The translations under genes and the position numbers were made by a program. The notes under the pieces are model-generated. The model did not search any database, was not told the DNA's origin, and worked only from the letters and a program-made list of their open reading frames with translations. A stretch of DNA of 64,000 nt from an uncultured Oceanospirillaceae bacterium. Lineage in GTDB: Bacteria > Pseudomonadota > Gammaproteobacteria > Pseudomonadales > Balneatricaceae. Positions 27,279 through 35,501 of the stretch are shown here, piece after piece. The DNA is taken from assembly GCA_937138495.1 (NCBI GenBank), contig CAKZPE010000006.1, positions 1 through 64,000 on the forward strand. Direction: 5' to 3'. Numbering within the stretch: the stretch's first letter is position 1; each line of letters starts with the position of its first letter.

Positions 27279-28210
27279 CGATAAGCATCCAGCTGGTTGA
27301 AGTGCCAGAAAACGAGAAAGTCCCCAGCCGGCAGGTGATTTTGCCCGCCAATGGCGGCACTGTTGGCCGTGCCTACGACTGTACGCTGGTGTTGCCGGAT
27401 TTTGACCGTAAACTGTCCCGGAAACATATCCGCATTGACCTGTCTCCACAGGGCAGTTTTCAGGTAACAGACCTGAGTGTAAACGGCTCAACACTGAATC
27501 AGCAGCCGCTGAACCGGGGGATTCCCCAGCAGATTAACGATGGCGATATTCTGAAGCTCGGGGATTACACCCTGCTGCTCAGTGATATGGTGCCGTTTCT
27601 GACGGACACTGTGGAAGCGGAAGAGCCGGTTGCAGACCTGCGCCGGGAACCTGTGTTCTCCGTGGATAACCTTCAAATTGATGAGTTCAGCACGCCGCTG
27701 GATGATTTACACAGCAATGATATTCAGGCACCGCAGGAAGCGGAATTTTCTGCCGAAAATGTGATGGCAGATGACCAGTTTGGCCATGACCCGTTTGATG
27801 ACAGCATTGAGCTGCAACCCCCTGAGCCTAAACTCAGCACCGACCCGTACCGGACGACTGAAATCGTTACCCTTGAAGACGGTGATCCCGATGCCGGTGA
27901 TGCTTCCCGGCTGAATCACAATATTCAGCAACTGCAACGGACGTTGCAGCAACAGCAACACATGCAGATGGGCATGTACGGGCAGGACAAACTGCTGGAG
28001 TGTCTGGGTGCCACGCTGGACCGTTTTCTGGAAGAGTTTGAACCCGCGCATCTGGAAGGCATGTTCGACGAATATACTTCCGGCTGGGGTAACCGGGATA
28101 AAAAATACTGGCGTCTGTATAAGAAACAGTACAGCCGCCGCCGCGACCGTAACGAGTTCCATCAACAGTTTACTGCGCTGTTTATGGAAGAGCTGCGGAG
28201 GAAGAAATAG
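27275..28210 (+). CDS. fha: FHA-domain T6SS regulator (Fha/TagH)
   Basis: 311 residues. The N-terminal FHA phosphothreonine-binding domain (about 20-105) has GTVGRAYDCTLVLPD, then SRKHIRI and NGSTLN, the conserved GR, SxxH and NG motifs. The middle is acidic and disordered. The C-terminal T6SS-type block is FEEFxPAHL-like (FLEEFEPAHLEGMFDEY), then KKYWRLYKKQY. In Pseudomonas Fha1 is phosphorylated by the kinase PpkA to trigger T6SS assembly; here a kinase-like gene lies at the end of the operon. It overlaps the tssJ start by one base. Confidence 0.92.
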   Translation: MTISIQLVEVPENEKVPSRQVILPANGGTVGRAYDCTLVLPDFDRKLSRKHIRIDLSPQGSFQVTDLSVNGSTLNQQPLNRGIPQQINDGDILKLGDYTLLLSDMVPFLTDTVEAEEPVADLRREPVFSVDNLQIDEFSTPLDDLHSNDIQAPQEAEFSAENVMADDQFGHDPFDDSIELQPPEPKLSTDPYRTTEIVTLEDGDPDAGDASRLNHNIQQLQRTLQQQQHMQMGMYGQDKLLECLGATLDRFLEEFEPAHLEGMFDEYTSGWGNRDKKYWRLYKKQYSRRRDRNEFHQQFTALFMEELRRKK

Positions 28211-28707
28211 TGCGTGCTCTGTGGATAACATTGCTGGCAATGGTGCTGGTGGCCTGTTCGTCATCATCGCCCCAGGAAACGCCCCCGCCAGTGAGCCATG
28301 TGCTGCACATTACCACTGCCGGACAGCTGAACCCTTACGGGGGGGAGAATGCCCATCCGGTGGTGTTGCGTCTGTATCAGCTCAGTGAAGCGGGCAGCTT
28401 CCGTAATGCTGCGTTTCTGGACCTGTATCAGAACGATCAGCAAGTGCTGGCCAGTACGCTGGTCGACACCCTCTATCTGGATCCGTTGCTGCCGGGTACC
28501 GAGCAGCAGATAAACATAGATGTGCATTTTCGCAGCCGTTACCTGGCGGTGCTGGCAGAGTTTTCTGAATATGAGAATGCTGTGAGCCGGGCGCTGCTGA
28601 AGCTGGATGAAGACAATGAAGATCAGGAATTCAAAATAGAGGTTGCCGGGCTGCGGGTCAGTCTGGAAACACAGCCGGAGAAGTCCTGGTGGCAGACGAT
28701 ATTTTAG
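28210..28707 (+). CDS. tssJ: T6SS outer-membrane lipoprotein TssJ
   Basis: 165 residues. Signal peptide of type II: hydrophobic LWITLLAMVLVAC with lipobox LVAC, so Cys16 is the lipidated residue. Conserved features are LNPYGGENAHPVVLRLYQL (about 39-57, the transthyretin-like strand) and FLDLYQNDQQVL. It binds TssM and anchors the membrane complex in the outer membrane. GTG at 28210 shares one base with the fha stop (ATAGTG). Confidence 0.93.
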   Translation: MRALWITLLAMVLVACSSSSPQETPPPVSHVLHITTAGQLNPYGGENAHPVVLRLYQLSEAGSFRNAAFLDLYQNDQQVLASTLVDTLYLDPLLPGTEQQINIDVHFRSRYLAVLAEFSEYENAVSRALLKLDEDNEDQEFKIEVAGLRVSLETQPEKSWWQTIF

Positions 28708-28720
28708 GCAGAGGTACGAC

Positions 28721-30043
28721 GTGAGACGACAGCAAAGAGTAGTCTGGCAGGAAGGTATGTTTATCTCGCCGCAGCATTTTCAGCAGCAGGACAGACATTA
28801 CCGCCACTATGCAGAGCAGTACGCAGTTGCCGCCGGCCATGACGGTTATGGCCTGTGTGAGCTGCAGATCGACCGTGAACGGCTGAAAATCGGTAAAATT
28901 GTTGTCACTGTCTGTAAAGGTATTTTTCCGGATAATACCTACTTTGAAAGCAACCATGAGCTGTTGCTGGATGTACCGGAAAACACCCTGAATAAAAGTG
29001 TATTCCTGGCCCTGCCACTGGTGGTGGATGGCGAGATTGAATACGGCCCGGCGGCGGATAAACGGCGTCACCTGGTGGAAGATATCACCCTGTTCGATAC
29101 CGCCGATGCCAGTACCAACAGCATTGATGCCCGGGTTGCCCGGCCGAATATCCGTTTATTGCTGGAAGGGGAAGATACCACCGGCCTGACGGTGATTCCG
29201 GTGGCCCGTATTCTGGAGCGCCGGGAAAGCGGTGCGGTTATTCTGGATCAGCGTTTCATTCCTGCCAGCCTGCATTATGGCGCGTCAGCTTTACTGACCG
29301 AACGTTTGCAGGAACTGCAGGTGCTGATCGAAACCCGTGCCAACATGGTGCAGCAGCGGATCGGTAATGGTCAGCAGAGTATGAGTGAACAGAGCCTGAT
29401 GCGTGAATACCTCTGGCTGCAAACCCTGAACCGCTGGATTCCGTGGCTGACCCTGACGCTGGATAATCCGCAAACCCTGACCCGGGACGTATATCTGCAG
29501 CTGGCGACCCTGTCGGCCGAGCTGAACAGCTTTGCACCGGCAATTGCACCGCCGTTACCTTCTTTGCAGTACGACGCTATGCACCGTGGCTTTATGCCAC
29601 TGTTTGCCCGTCTGCGTGAGCAGCTGTCCGTGGTACAGAAAGACAGTGTGCTGGAATTCCCGTGGGATACCCGCCTGTTCGAAAAGCGCCGTCTGTTGCG
29701 GGCTTCAGTGGCGGATATCAGTAACCTCAGCGACCACCGCTTTATTCTGTGTGTGGAGTCCAGCATTGGCAGCGCTGCGCTGTCGCAGCTGGTGCCGAGC
29801 GCCTGTAAGCTGTGTGGCCTGTCACAGATTGCTGAAGTGGTCCGCAATGCGTTGTCAGGGGTTACCCTGACGCCGATGCCGGTCGCCCCCAGTGAGCTGA
29901 AATCAAAGTCTGATGCGGCGTATATCGAAATTGATACCCATCATCCTTACTGGCAGAACCTGGTGGAAAAACGCGAGCCACTGGCCCTGCATGTGGATGT
30001 CCGGATCCCGGATATCAAAGTTAAACTCTATGTGCTGGACTAA
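28721..30043 (+). CDS. tssK: T6SS baseplate-membrane connector TssK
   Basis: 440 residues from GTG 28721, with AGAGG upstream; the frame is open further back but only through tssJ coding sequence. The opening VVWQEGMFISPQHFQQQDR is the TssK signature. Other landmarks are YGLCELQIDRERL, FDTADAS and the C-terminal IKVKLYVLD. TssK trimers link the baseplate wedges to TssL/TssM. It is followed after 6 bp by tssL. Confidence 0.95.
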   Translation: MRRQQRVVWQEGMFISPQHFQQQDRHYRHYAEQYAVAAGHDGYGLCELQIDRERLKIGKIVVTVCKGIFPDNTYFESNHELLLDVPENTLNKSVFLALPLVVDGEIEYGPAADKRRHLVEDITLFDTADASTNSIDARVARPNIRLLLEGEDTTGLTVIPVARILERRESGAVILDQRFIPASLHYGASALLTERLQELQVLIETRANMVQQRIGNGQQSMSEQSLMREYLWLQTLNRWIPWLTLTLDNPQTLTRDVYLQLATLSAELNSFAPAIAPPLPSLQYDAMHRGFMPLFARLREQLSVVQKDSVLEFPWDTRLFEKRRLLRASVADISNLSDHRFILCVESSIGSAALSQLVPSACKLCGLSQIAEVVRNALSGVTLTPMPVAPSELKSKSDAAYIEIDTHHPYWQNLVEKREPLALHVDVRIPDIKVKLYVLD

Positions 30044-30049
30044 GCCTGT

Positions 30050-31243
30050 ATGACTCAGGATTATCTGGACGAACTCACCGTTAATATCCGTCAGGCTGAT
30101 ACCGTCAGCCCGGCGGCGGATCAGTCGCGTCCGTTAATCCCGCTGGACAATGCGCCGGCGCTGAAATATCAGCTGCAGAATATCCAGCAGCTTCAGCAGT
30201 TCAGCCAGTACCCCAATGCATTGCTGAATGCCTGTGCGGAGGCACTGTCGCTGTGTGTCAGTGTACAGCGGATGTCCCGTCCGGATGATATGCACCGTTT
30301 TCGTCAGGGGTTGGTGAACGCCATTACCGATCTTAAACAGCGCATTGCCGGGTTGGATTACCCGGCCTCAGTCGCGGATAAAACCTGCTTTCTGTTTTGC
30401 ATCGTGCTGGACGAATTTATTCTTAACTGCGACTGGAACGAAGAATGCCGCTGGGAAAACCAGACCCTGCTCAGTGAGCTGTTTGGCATGCGTGATGGCG
30501 GTGAGCAGTTCTATGTGGTGGTCGAAAAAGCCCTCAGCCAGCCGAATCTGCTGGTGGATATGCTGGAAGTTATTTACGTCCTGCTGAAGATTGGTTTTAA
30601 GGGCCAGTATCATCTGCAGGGCCAGAAAAATATCGACGGTATCTGTTACAAAATTGAAAGTGTCCTGCGGGATATCCGCACACCGTCACTGCAGATTCCG
30701 CTCCATACAGAAGCGCCGGCGCGCCCGCGGCGTACCCGCCGGCCGGGTGGGCAGATGCCATTTATGTGGCTGGCGGTGCTGTTTCTGTTTGTGGTTGCCG
30801 CTGCCTGGGTTGGGTTGTCGTTCTGGTATAAAGATACCTATGCCGCCCGTACCCAAGGGTTTACCGGGCTGGCGGAATATACCGATAAACTGCAGCAGCG
30901 TCATGATGATAACGTGGTGGTGTATGTCAGCACCGATGATGAACTGAAAAAGACCGCTGTTACCCCACCACCGGTAAAACCGGTCAGCAAGCCGGTTGCG
31001 GTCAGTTCGAATCCTGTCTGGGTGGTACAGGTGGGGTCTTTCCTGCGGCAGGCGGATGCTCAGTCGCGGGTCGATAAATATAACTTCACTGAACGGGGCT
31101 CTGTGATTCAGCACTGGAAAGGGCGTTACCGTATCCTGTTGCCGACCGCTAACCGTGCGGCGGCACTCAGCCTGATGAAAACCGTGCGTGATGAAGGGGT
31201 CAGTGATGCCTTTATTTTCCGCAGCACAGGATTAGGAGGTTAA
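30050..31243 (+). CDS. tssL: T6SS inner-membrane protein TssL with C-terminal SPOR domain
   Basis: 397 residues. The cytoplasmic DotU domain (about 30-215) has CAEALSLCVSVQRM, FCIVLDEFILNCDW and FYVVVEKALSQP. One TM helix spans about 237-259, as in TssL. The periplasmic part has a linker and then, from about 324 to 393, a SPOR-type domain: WVVQVGSFLRQADAQSRVDK and YRILLP...A..L. SPOR domains bind denuded peptidoglycan glycans. In many T6SS the cell-wall anchor is an OmpA-like domain on TssL or on TagL; here a SPOR domain appears to do this job. TssL pairs with TssM and TssJ. The tssM Shine-Dalgarno lies inside its last codons. Confidence 0.93.
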   Translation: MTQDYLDELTVNIRQADTVSPAADQSRPLIPLDNAPALKYQLQNIQQLQQFSQYPNALLNACAEALSLCVSVQRMSRPDDMHRFRQGLVNAITDLKQRIAGLDYPASVADKTCFLFCIVLDEFILNCDWNEECRWENQTLLSELFGMRDGGEQFYVVVEKALSQPNLLVDMLEVIYVLLKIGFKGQYHLQGQKNIDGICYKIESVLRDIRTPSLQIPLHTEAPARPRRTRRPGGQMPFMWLAVLFLFVVAAAWVGLSFWYKDTYAARTQGFTGLAEYTDKLQQRHDDNVVVYVSTDDELKKTAVTPPPVKPVSKPVAVSSNPVWVVQVGSFLRQADAQSRVDKYNFTERGSVIQHWKGRYRILLPTANRAAALSLMKTVRDEGVSDAFIFRSTGLGG

Positions 31244-31244
31244 C

Positions 31245-34200
31245 GTGGCGAAAAAATCCCGCCCGTTGTGGCCGTTTATTCTGGTGACTGTGCTGATCGG
31301 TGTCTGCCTGTTCGGCGGTGCGTATCTGTTGCAATTCTGGAGCTTTGCTAACCCCATTGATATGACCGTCAGCGGGCTGACTGCTCTGTTACTGGCGGCG
31401 ATGGCCGGCGGATTAAGCTGGAAGTTCTGGGGCAGTAAAGATGTACCGGAAGATGACGGTGAACAGCGCCAGCGTGAAGACAAACGTAAGTACCTGCAGC
31501 AACAGGTGAATTTACACCTGCAGGCCTGCTGGCAGCATGTGCGTCAGTTGCGCGGCGCGCCGTATCACATTCCCTGGTATTTCATGCTGAACCGGACGCC
31601 GGGAGATGCGGATCTGCTCCAGCATATGGGCTTTGACCGGATCACACTGGAATCTGCAACACAGCCCCTACCGGTGGCATTCTGGCTTAATGAAAGCGCC
31701 GTACTGATTGAGTTGCACGGTGATGCGGATGCAGACAGCATCGCGTTCTGTCAGCAGTTACTGATTGCTCACCTGAGTAAACAACGGCCCCGGCAGGGGG
31801 CGAACGGCATTCTGCTGAGTGTGCCGGTTCAGGATGTTATGAACCGCAGCAGCGATCAGCTGGAGGCTATGGCCAAGCAGCAGCGGGGTTTCATTAAAGC
31901 ACTGAATCAGGCCTTTGGTGTCAGTTTACCGGTCTATTCACTGTTTTCTGAAGTATCGGCGGTGAACGATTTTTGTCAGTTCTTCGCCAGCTTTGATGAG
32001 CAGCAGTTAGAGCAACCTTTCGGTGCAATGCTGCCGGCAGATAAGAAAGGCTTTGACCCGCAGTGGTTCGATACATCCTTCGATGCGCTGCAGGAGCAGT
32101 TATCCCTGAATACAACGCCGGCGCTGAGTGCTCAGCTGACTGAGTCTTACCGCAGTGCAGTGATCGCCGGGCCACATCAGTTTGGTTTGCTGAAGGCTGA
32201 TCTGGCCAGTTATTTCCGGCAACTGTTTCTGGATAATCAGTACCAGACTCAGGCATTGCAGTTCCGTGGCTATTTCTTTGTGAATGCCCATGGTGAAGGG
32301 CAGCCGACAGACCGCCTGACCATGCATCTGGCGTCCCGTTTAGGCTATTCAACCCTGTTGCCGGCCAGCAGTGATGTGGTGCCACATCAGTTGTTTGCCC
32401 GTCAGTTAATGCAGCAGAGCATCCTGCCTGAAAAATCCTTGGTGGGGGTGAACCGTTACAGGGAAAACAGTTACGGCCTGCTGAAACTGGTGTTTTCACT
32501 GGGGCTGCTGGGGCTGCTGGCGGGATGTCTGTGGCTGTTTAAGGCCAATTATGATTACTACACCGGCATGGAACAGCAGGCGCAACGGGAGCTTAAGAGC
32601 TATAAGCGGCAGTTGGTCAACAATAAGGATCAGAGTGATGAGCTGGCGGTGCCGATTACCAATCTGACTGAATTACGTAAGATCCGGGCGATCTTCCATC
32701 AGCCGGAGCCCTGGTATGCGCTGTCTTTTCTGCCGAATCCGAGCATTAAACAAGCGGTGGATACGGCGTACGATGATGCACTGAAAGATCAGTTGCTCAT
32801 CGAGTTGCGGGATTATCTGCTGCGGGATCTCTATGTGTATAACCGTCTGGACGACAAGGTAAAGACGCTGGAACTGTATAACCTGCAGAAACAGCTGTTT
32901 AATCCACGGCGTACGGATGTAAATCCTCTGAGCAATTACTACCTGAATTCGTTGCAGGAAGAAGGGGTGACCGACAGCCGGCTGATTAATCAGTTTAAAC
33001 TGCTGCTGGGTGATTTGTTTGCCTTAAAAGTTGCTCCGCCGCAGGACAATAAAGAGCTGCTGGAACTGGTGGATCAGTCCTTGGCGACTCAGGACCTGGG
33101 GGATTTGCTGTATACCCAGTTGCTGCAACAGCCGCATCTCAGCCAGAAACTGAACCTGCTGGATAAACTGGGCCAGAACTACGATGACGTATTCATCTTT
33201 AAGGATGACAGCGTGTACAAAGTGCCTTACATGTTTACCCGCGAAGGCTTTATGGAAATCATGGGCAGCTCTGGCTTTGAGTTCGCCAGCGACTGGGTGG
33301 CTGACTATAAAGATGTGGTTGGGGATATCAGCGGAAATCAGGACTTCAGCCAGATAAACCGTAAGCTGCGTTTGCGCTATACCCGGGATTATGTGGAACA
33401 CTGGCAGCGCTTTGCCAGGGCCATTGAATGGCAGCCGACCACCGGCTGGAGTGAAATCAGTCAGCAACTGATGTCGGCGACTGATCCGGCCAGCTCGCCT
33501 CTGTTGAGGGTGTATCAGTTACTGGATTACCACACCGGGCTGGAAGCCGTGGTGGATGAAATGCTTAAGGCGCAGGATGCTGCACAGGCGAAGCCGGCAG
33601 ATACTGAGGCTAAACAGACGGCGGAAAACCCGCTGGCCCCTGCTGATTTACAGACACCGGCCAGACATTTGGGGATCACCCAGGCGGCCAGCTCTATCGG
33701 CAAACCTTTTGCGGCATACCGGCGTCTGATTCAGGCGGACGATAAAGGCGTCAGCCCGCTGGGCTTTGCGACACAGCATATGACCGCCACGCTGGAATGG
33801 TTGCAGCAGGGCGTTCAGAGTAAGCAGCGGGGCAGTAAGTTTCTTGGCCAGCTCAATGGCGAGGTGAATAACCCGCTGCAGCGTCAGCTGGATATCGCAG
33901 TGAAATTTAACGGTGTGATTCGGGATATGCTGGAACAGACTGCCCGGCAGTTAAATGATCTGGCCATGCTGGAAGTTCAGGGGTATTTGCAGCAACGCTG
34001 GCAGGCTGAGGTACTGAACGACTATCAGCAAAGTGTAGCGCCGTACTATCCGATCAATCCTCTGTCTGAACAGGATATTCCGCTGGCAACTTTTAAAGAG
34101 TTCTTTGCCGCGGATGGCCGTATCAGTGATTTTGCCAAACGCTATGAACCGTACTTCACCGATAAAGAGAATATTTACCCCGGGTTACCGAGCTATCTTC

Positions 34201-34682
34201 AGGATCAGGATATCACCATAAACCGTCAGTTCTGGCTGATGCTGGGACGGTTGAAACAGGTACAGGCGGCGCTGTTTAATAATGCGGTGCTGGGGGTTAA
34301 CTTCTCGGTTCGTATTGATGCGATGAGCAGTGGTGTGACTGAATTTAATCTGCGCAGTGATAAACCTTTATATACCTACCGGAACGGCCCGGCCCTGTGG
34401 GCAAAAATGAACTGGCCGGTATCGGAAAACAGCAGCCGTACGCTGAGCCTGCAGCTCAAAAGTGGCACCAAGGTGCTCAGTGAAGCCAGTTTTCCCGGTG
34501 TCTGGAGCTGGTTCCGGATGGTGGATCAGTTACAGGGTGAGTCATTGCCGGATGGCAGCACTAACAGCCTGACCTGGCGGGACGGCCAGGAGTCGGCCAG
34601 TTTGCTGGCCCGTATCGAGAGCGGTGAGAATCCTCTCTACGTCGGCTTTTTTGATCAGTTGCAGTTGCCGGAACGGCTCTAG
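31245..34682 (+). CDS. tssM: T6SS inner-membrane core protein TssM (no Walker A motif)
   Basis: 1145 residues. TM helices lie at about 10-30, 41-58 and near 420; the large periplasmic part after the third helix binds TssJ. The IPWYFML segment (109-115) marks the position where most TssM proteins continue into GxxGSGKT, but here it reads NRTPGDADLL, so the P-loop is lost. The following DTAGRY motif is replaced by ELHGDAD. The C-terminal domain has YRNGPALWAKMNWP and SFPGVWSWFRMVD, the usual TssM end. GTG start at 31245 with a perfect AGGAGGT at 31235-31240. It probably acts without ATP hydrolysis; for some other TssM proteins the P-loop is also dispensable. Confidence 0.94.
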   Translation: MAKKSRPLWPFILVTVLIGVCLFGGAYLLQFWSFANPIDMTVSGLTALLLAAMAGGLSWKFWGSKDVPEDDGEQRQREDKRKYLQQQVNLHLQACWQHVRQLRGAPYHIPWYFMLNRTPGDADLLQHMGFDRITLESATQPLPVAFWLNESAVLIELHGDADADSIAFCQQLLIAHLSKQRPRQGANGILLSVPVQDVMNRSSDQLEAMAKQQRGFIKALNQAFGVSLPVYSLFSEVSAVNDFCQFFASFDEQQLEQPFGAMLPADKKGFDPQWFDTSFDALQEQLSLNTTPALSAQLTESYRSAVIAGPHQFGLLKADLASYFRQLFLDNQYQTQALQFRGYFFVNAHGEGQPTDRLTMHLASRLGYSTLLPASSDVVPHQLFARQLMQQSILPEKSLVGVNRYRENSYGLLKLVFSLGLLGLLAGCLWLFKANYDYYTGMEQQAQRELKSYKRQLVNNKDQSDELAVPITNLTELRKIRAIFHQPEPWYALSFLPNPSIKQAVDTAYDDALKDQLLIELRDYLLRDLYVYNRLDDKVKTLELYNLQKQLFNPRRTDVNPLSNYYLNSLQEEGVTDSRLINQFKLLLGDLFALKVAPPQDNKELLELVDQSLATQDLGDLLYTQLLQQPHLSQKLNLLDKLGQNYDDVFIFKDDSVYKVPYMFTREGFMEIMGSSGFEFASDWVADYKDVVGDISGNQDFSQINRKLRLRYTRDYVEHWQRFARAIEWQPTTGWSEISQQLMSATDPASSPLLRVYQLLDYHTGLEAVVDEMLKAQDAAQAKPADTEAKQTAENPLAPADLQTPARHLGITQAASSIGKPFAAYRRLIQADDKGVSPLGFATQHMTATLEWLQQGVQSKQRGSKFLGQLNGEVNNPLQRQLDIAVKFNGVIRDMLEQTARQLNDLAMLEVQGYLQQRWQAEVLNDYQQSVAPYYPINPLSEQDIPLATFKEFFAADGRISDFAKRYEPYFTDKENIYPGLPSYLQDQDITINRQFWLMLGRLKQVQAALFNNAVLGVNFSVRIDAMSSGVTEFNLRSDKPLYTYRNGPALWAKMNWPVSENSSRTLSLQLKSGTKVLSEASFPGVWSWFRMVDQLQGESLPDGSTNSLTWRDGQESASLLARIESGENPLYVGFFDQLQLPERL

Positions 34683-34685
34683 ACT

Positions 34686-35417
34686 TTGATCAGTGATGTT
34701 CTGACTCAGCTGGAATATCGGCTTAGCGATGCCGGGCAGCTGCATGACCGGGTCTGGTGTGCCTGGCATACGCAGGCAGAGCGCTGGGATTGCCTGAAGC
34801 TCGCTCAAACCCCTGAGCAGCGTTACGGTATCCGCCGTGAAGCTCATTGGCTTAAAGTACTCCGGGACGCCGCTTACCGGGGCTGTGTGGATTATCGCGG
34901 GCATTATCAGCTGGCAGACTGTGAAGTATTAATCACTTCCCGGGTAAACGGCCTGTCTTTATCGGAATGCTTGCGGCAGAGCACTGAATTTCATCCTGAA
35001 TTCAGAAACAAACTGTACCTTATCCTGCAACAGCTTCACCGGCTTGGGATCTGTCACGGAGATATTAAGCCGGCCAATATTATGTTGGCAGATGACGGCC
35101 CGGTTCTGATTGATTTTGCCAGCGCAGCAGCACTGGACATGCCGGTTGCCGACTTGCCTTACCGCAGCTTCAGTCCGTCTTATAGTCTGCCTGCGTTGCA
35201 GCGGGGTGGCGGTACCGTGGATGTTCTGCACGACTGGTATGGGTATCTGGTAATACTCAGTTTGGTGAATAACCGTACACTTCTGAAGCCTGACTGGTCA
35301 GACTCAGATACCGTGGTTACAACAGTGAATTCTCTGCTGGCAGACGGTGATGGTCTGACAGCAACCGCCAGAGAAGATCTGGCACAGCACATACAGCGTC
35401 TGCCTGAGTTTACATAG
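34686..35417 (+). CDS. Small Ser/Thr protein-kinase-like protein of the T6SS operon
   Basis: 243 residues, a single cytoplasmic eukaryotic-like kinase fold without membrane or sensor domain. The beta-3 lysine is probably Lys38 (CLKLA) with Glu52 as partner. The catalytic loop is HGDIKPAN (124-131) with Asp126, Lys128 and Asn131. The magnesium motif is DFA (143-145) instead of DFG. The glycine-rich loop is poorly kept. It could be an active minimal kinase or a pseudokinase. T6SS PpkA kinases phosphorylate Fha, which is encoded in this operon. PpkA is normally longer, membrane-bound and paired with the phosphatase PppA, which is absent here. TTG start three bases after the tssM stop; tssM contains no competing start. 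Confidence 0.8.
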   Translation: MISDVLTQLEYRLSDAGQLHDRVWCAWHTQAERWDCLKLAQTPEQRYGIRREAHWLKVLRDAAYRGCVDYRGHYQLADCEVLITSRVNGLSLSECLRQSTEFHPEFRNKLYLILQQLHRLGICHGDIKPANIMLADDGPVLIDFASAAALDMPVADLPYRSFSPSYSLPALQRGGGTVDVLHDWYGYLVILSLVNNRTLLKPDWSDSDTVVTTVNSLLADGDGLTATAREDLAQHIQRLPEFT

Positions 35418-35464
35418 TGTGACAGGCAGAGCAGGGACGATCGGAAACACGGAAGAGCAACCGA

Positions 35465-35483
35465 CTGCCGGTATAAACGGCAG
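35465..35483 (+). repeat. Short hairpin before the last T6SS-linked gene
   Basis: CTGCCG (35465-35470), 7-nt loop GTATAAA, CGGCAG (35478-35483), without a T-tract. It lies in the 84-bp gap between the kinase gene and the unknown 467-residue gene, and could modulate its translation or be a processing site. Confidence 0.4.
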
Positions 35484-35501
35484 GCTACCGAGACAAAGCA
35501 T

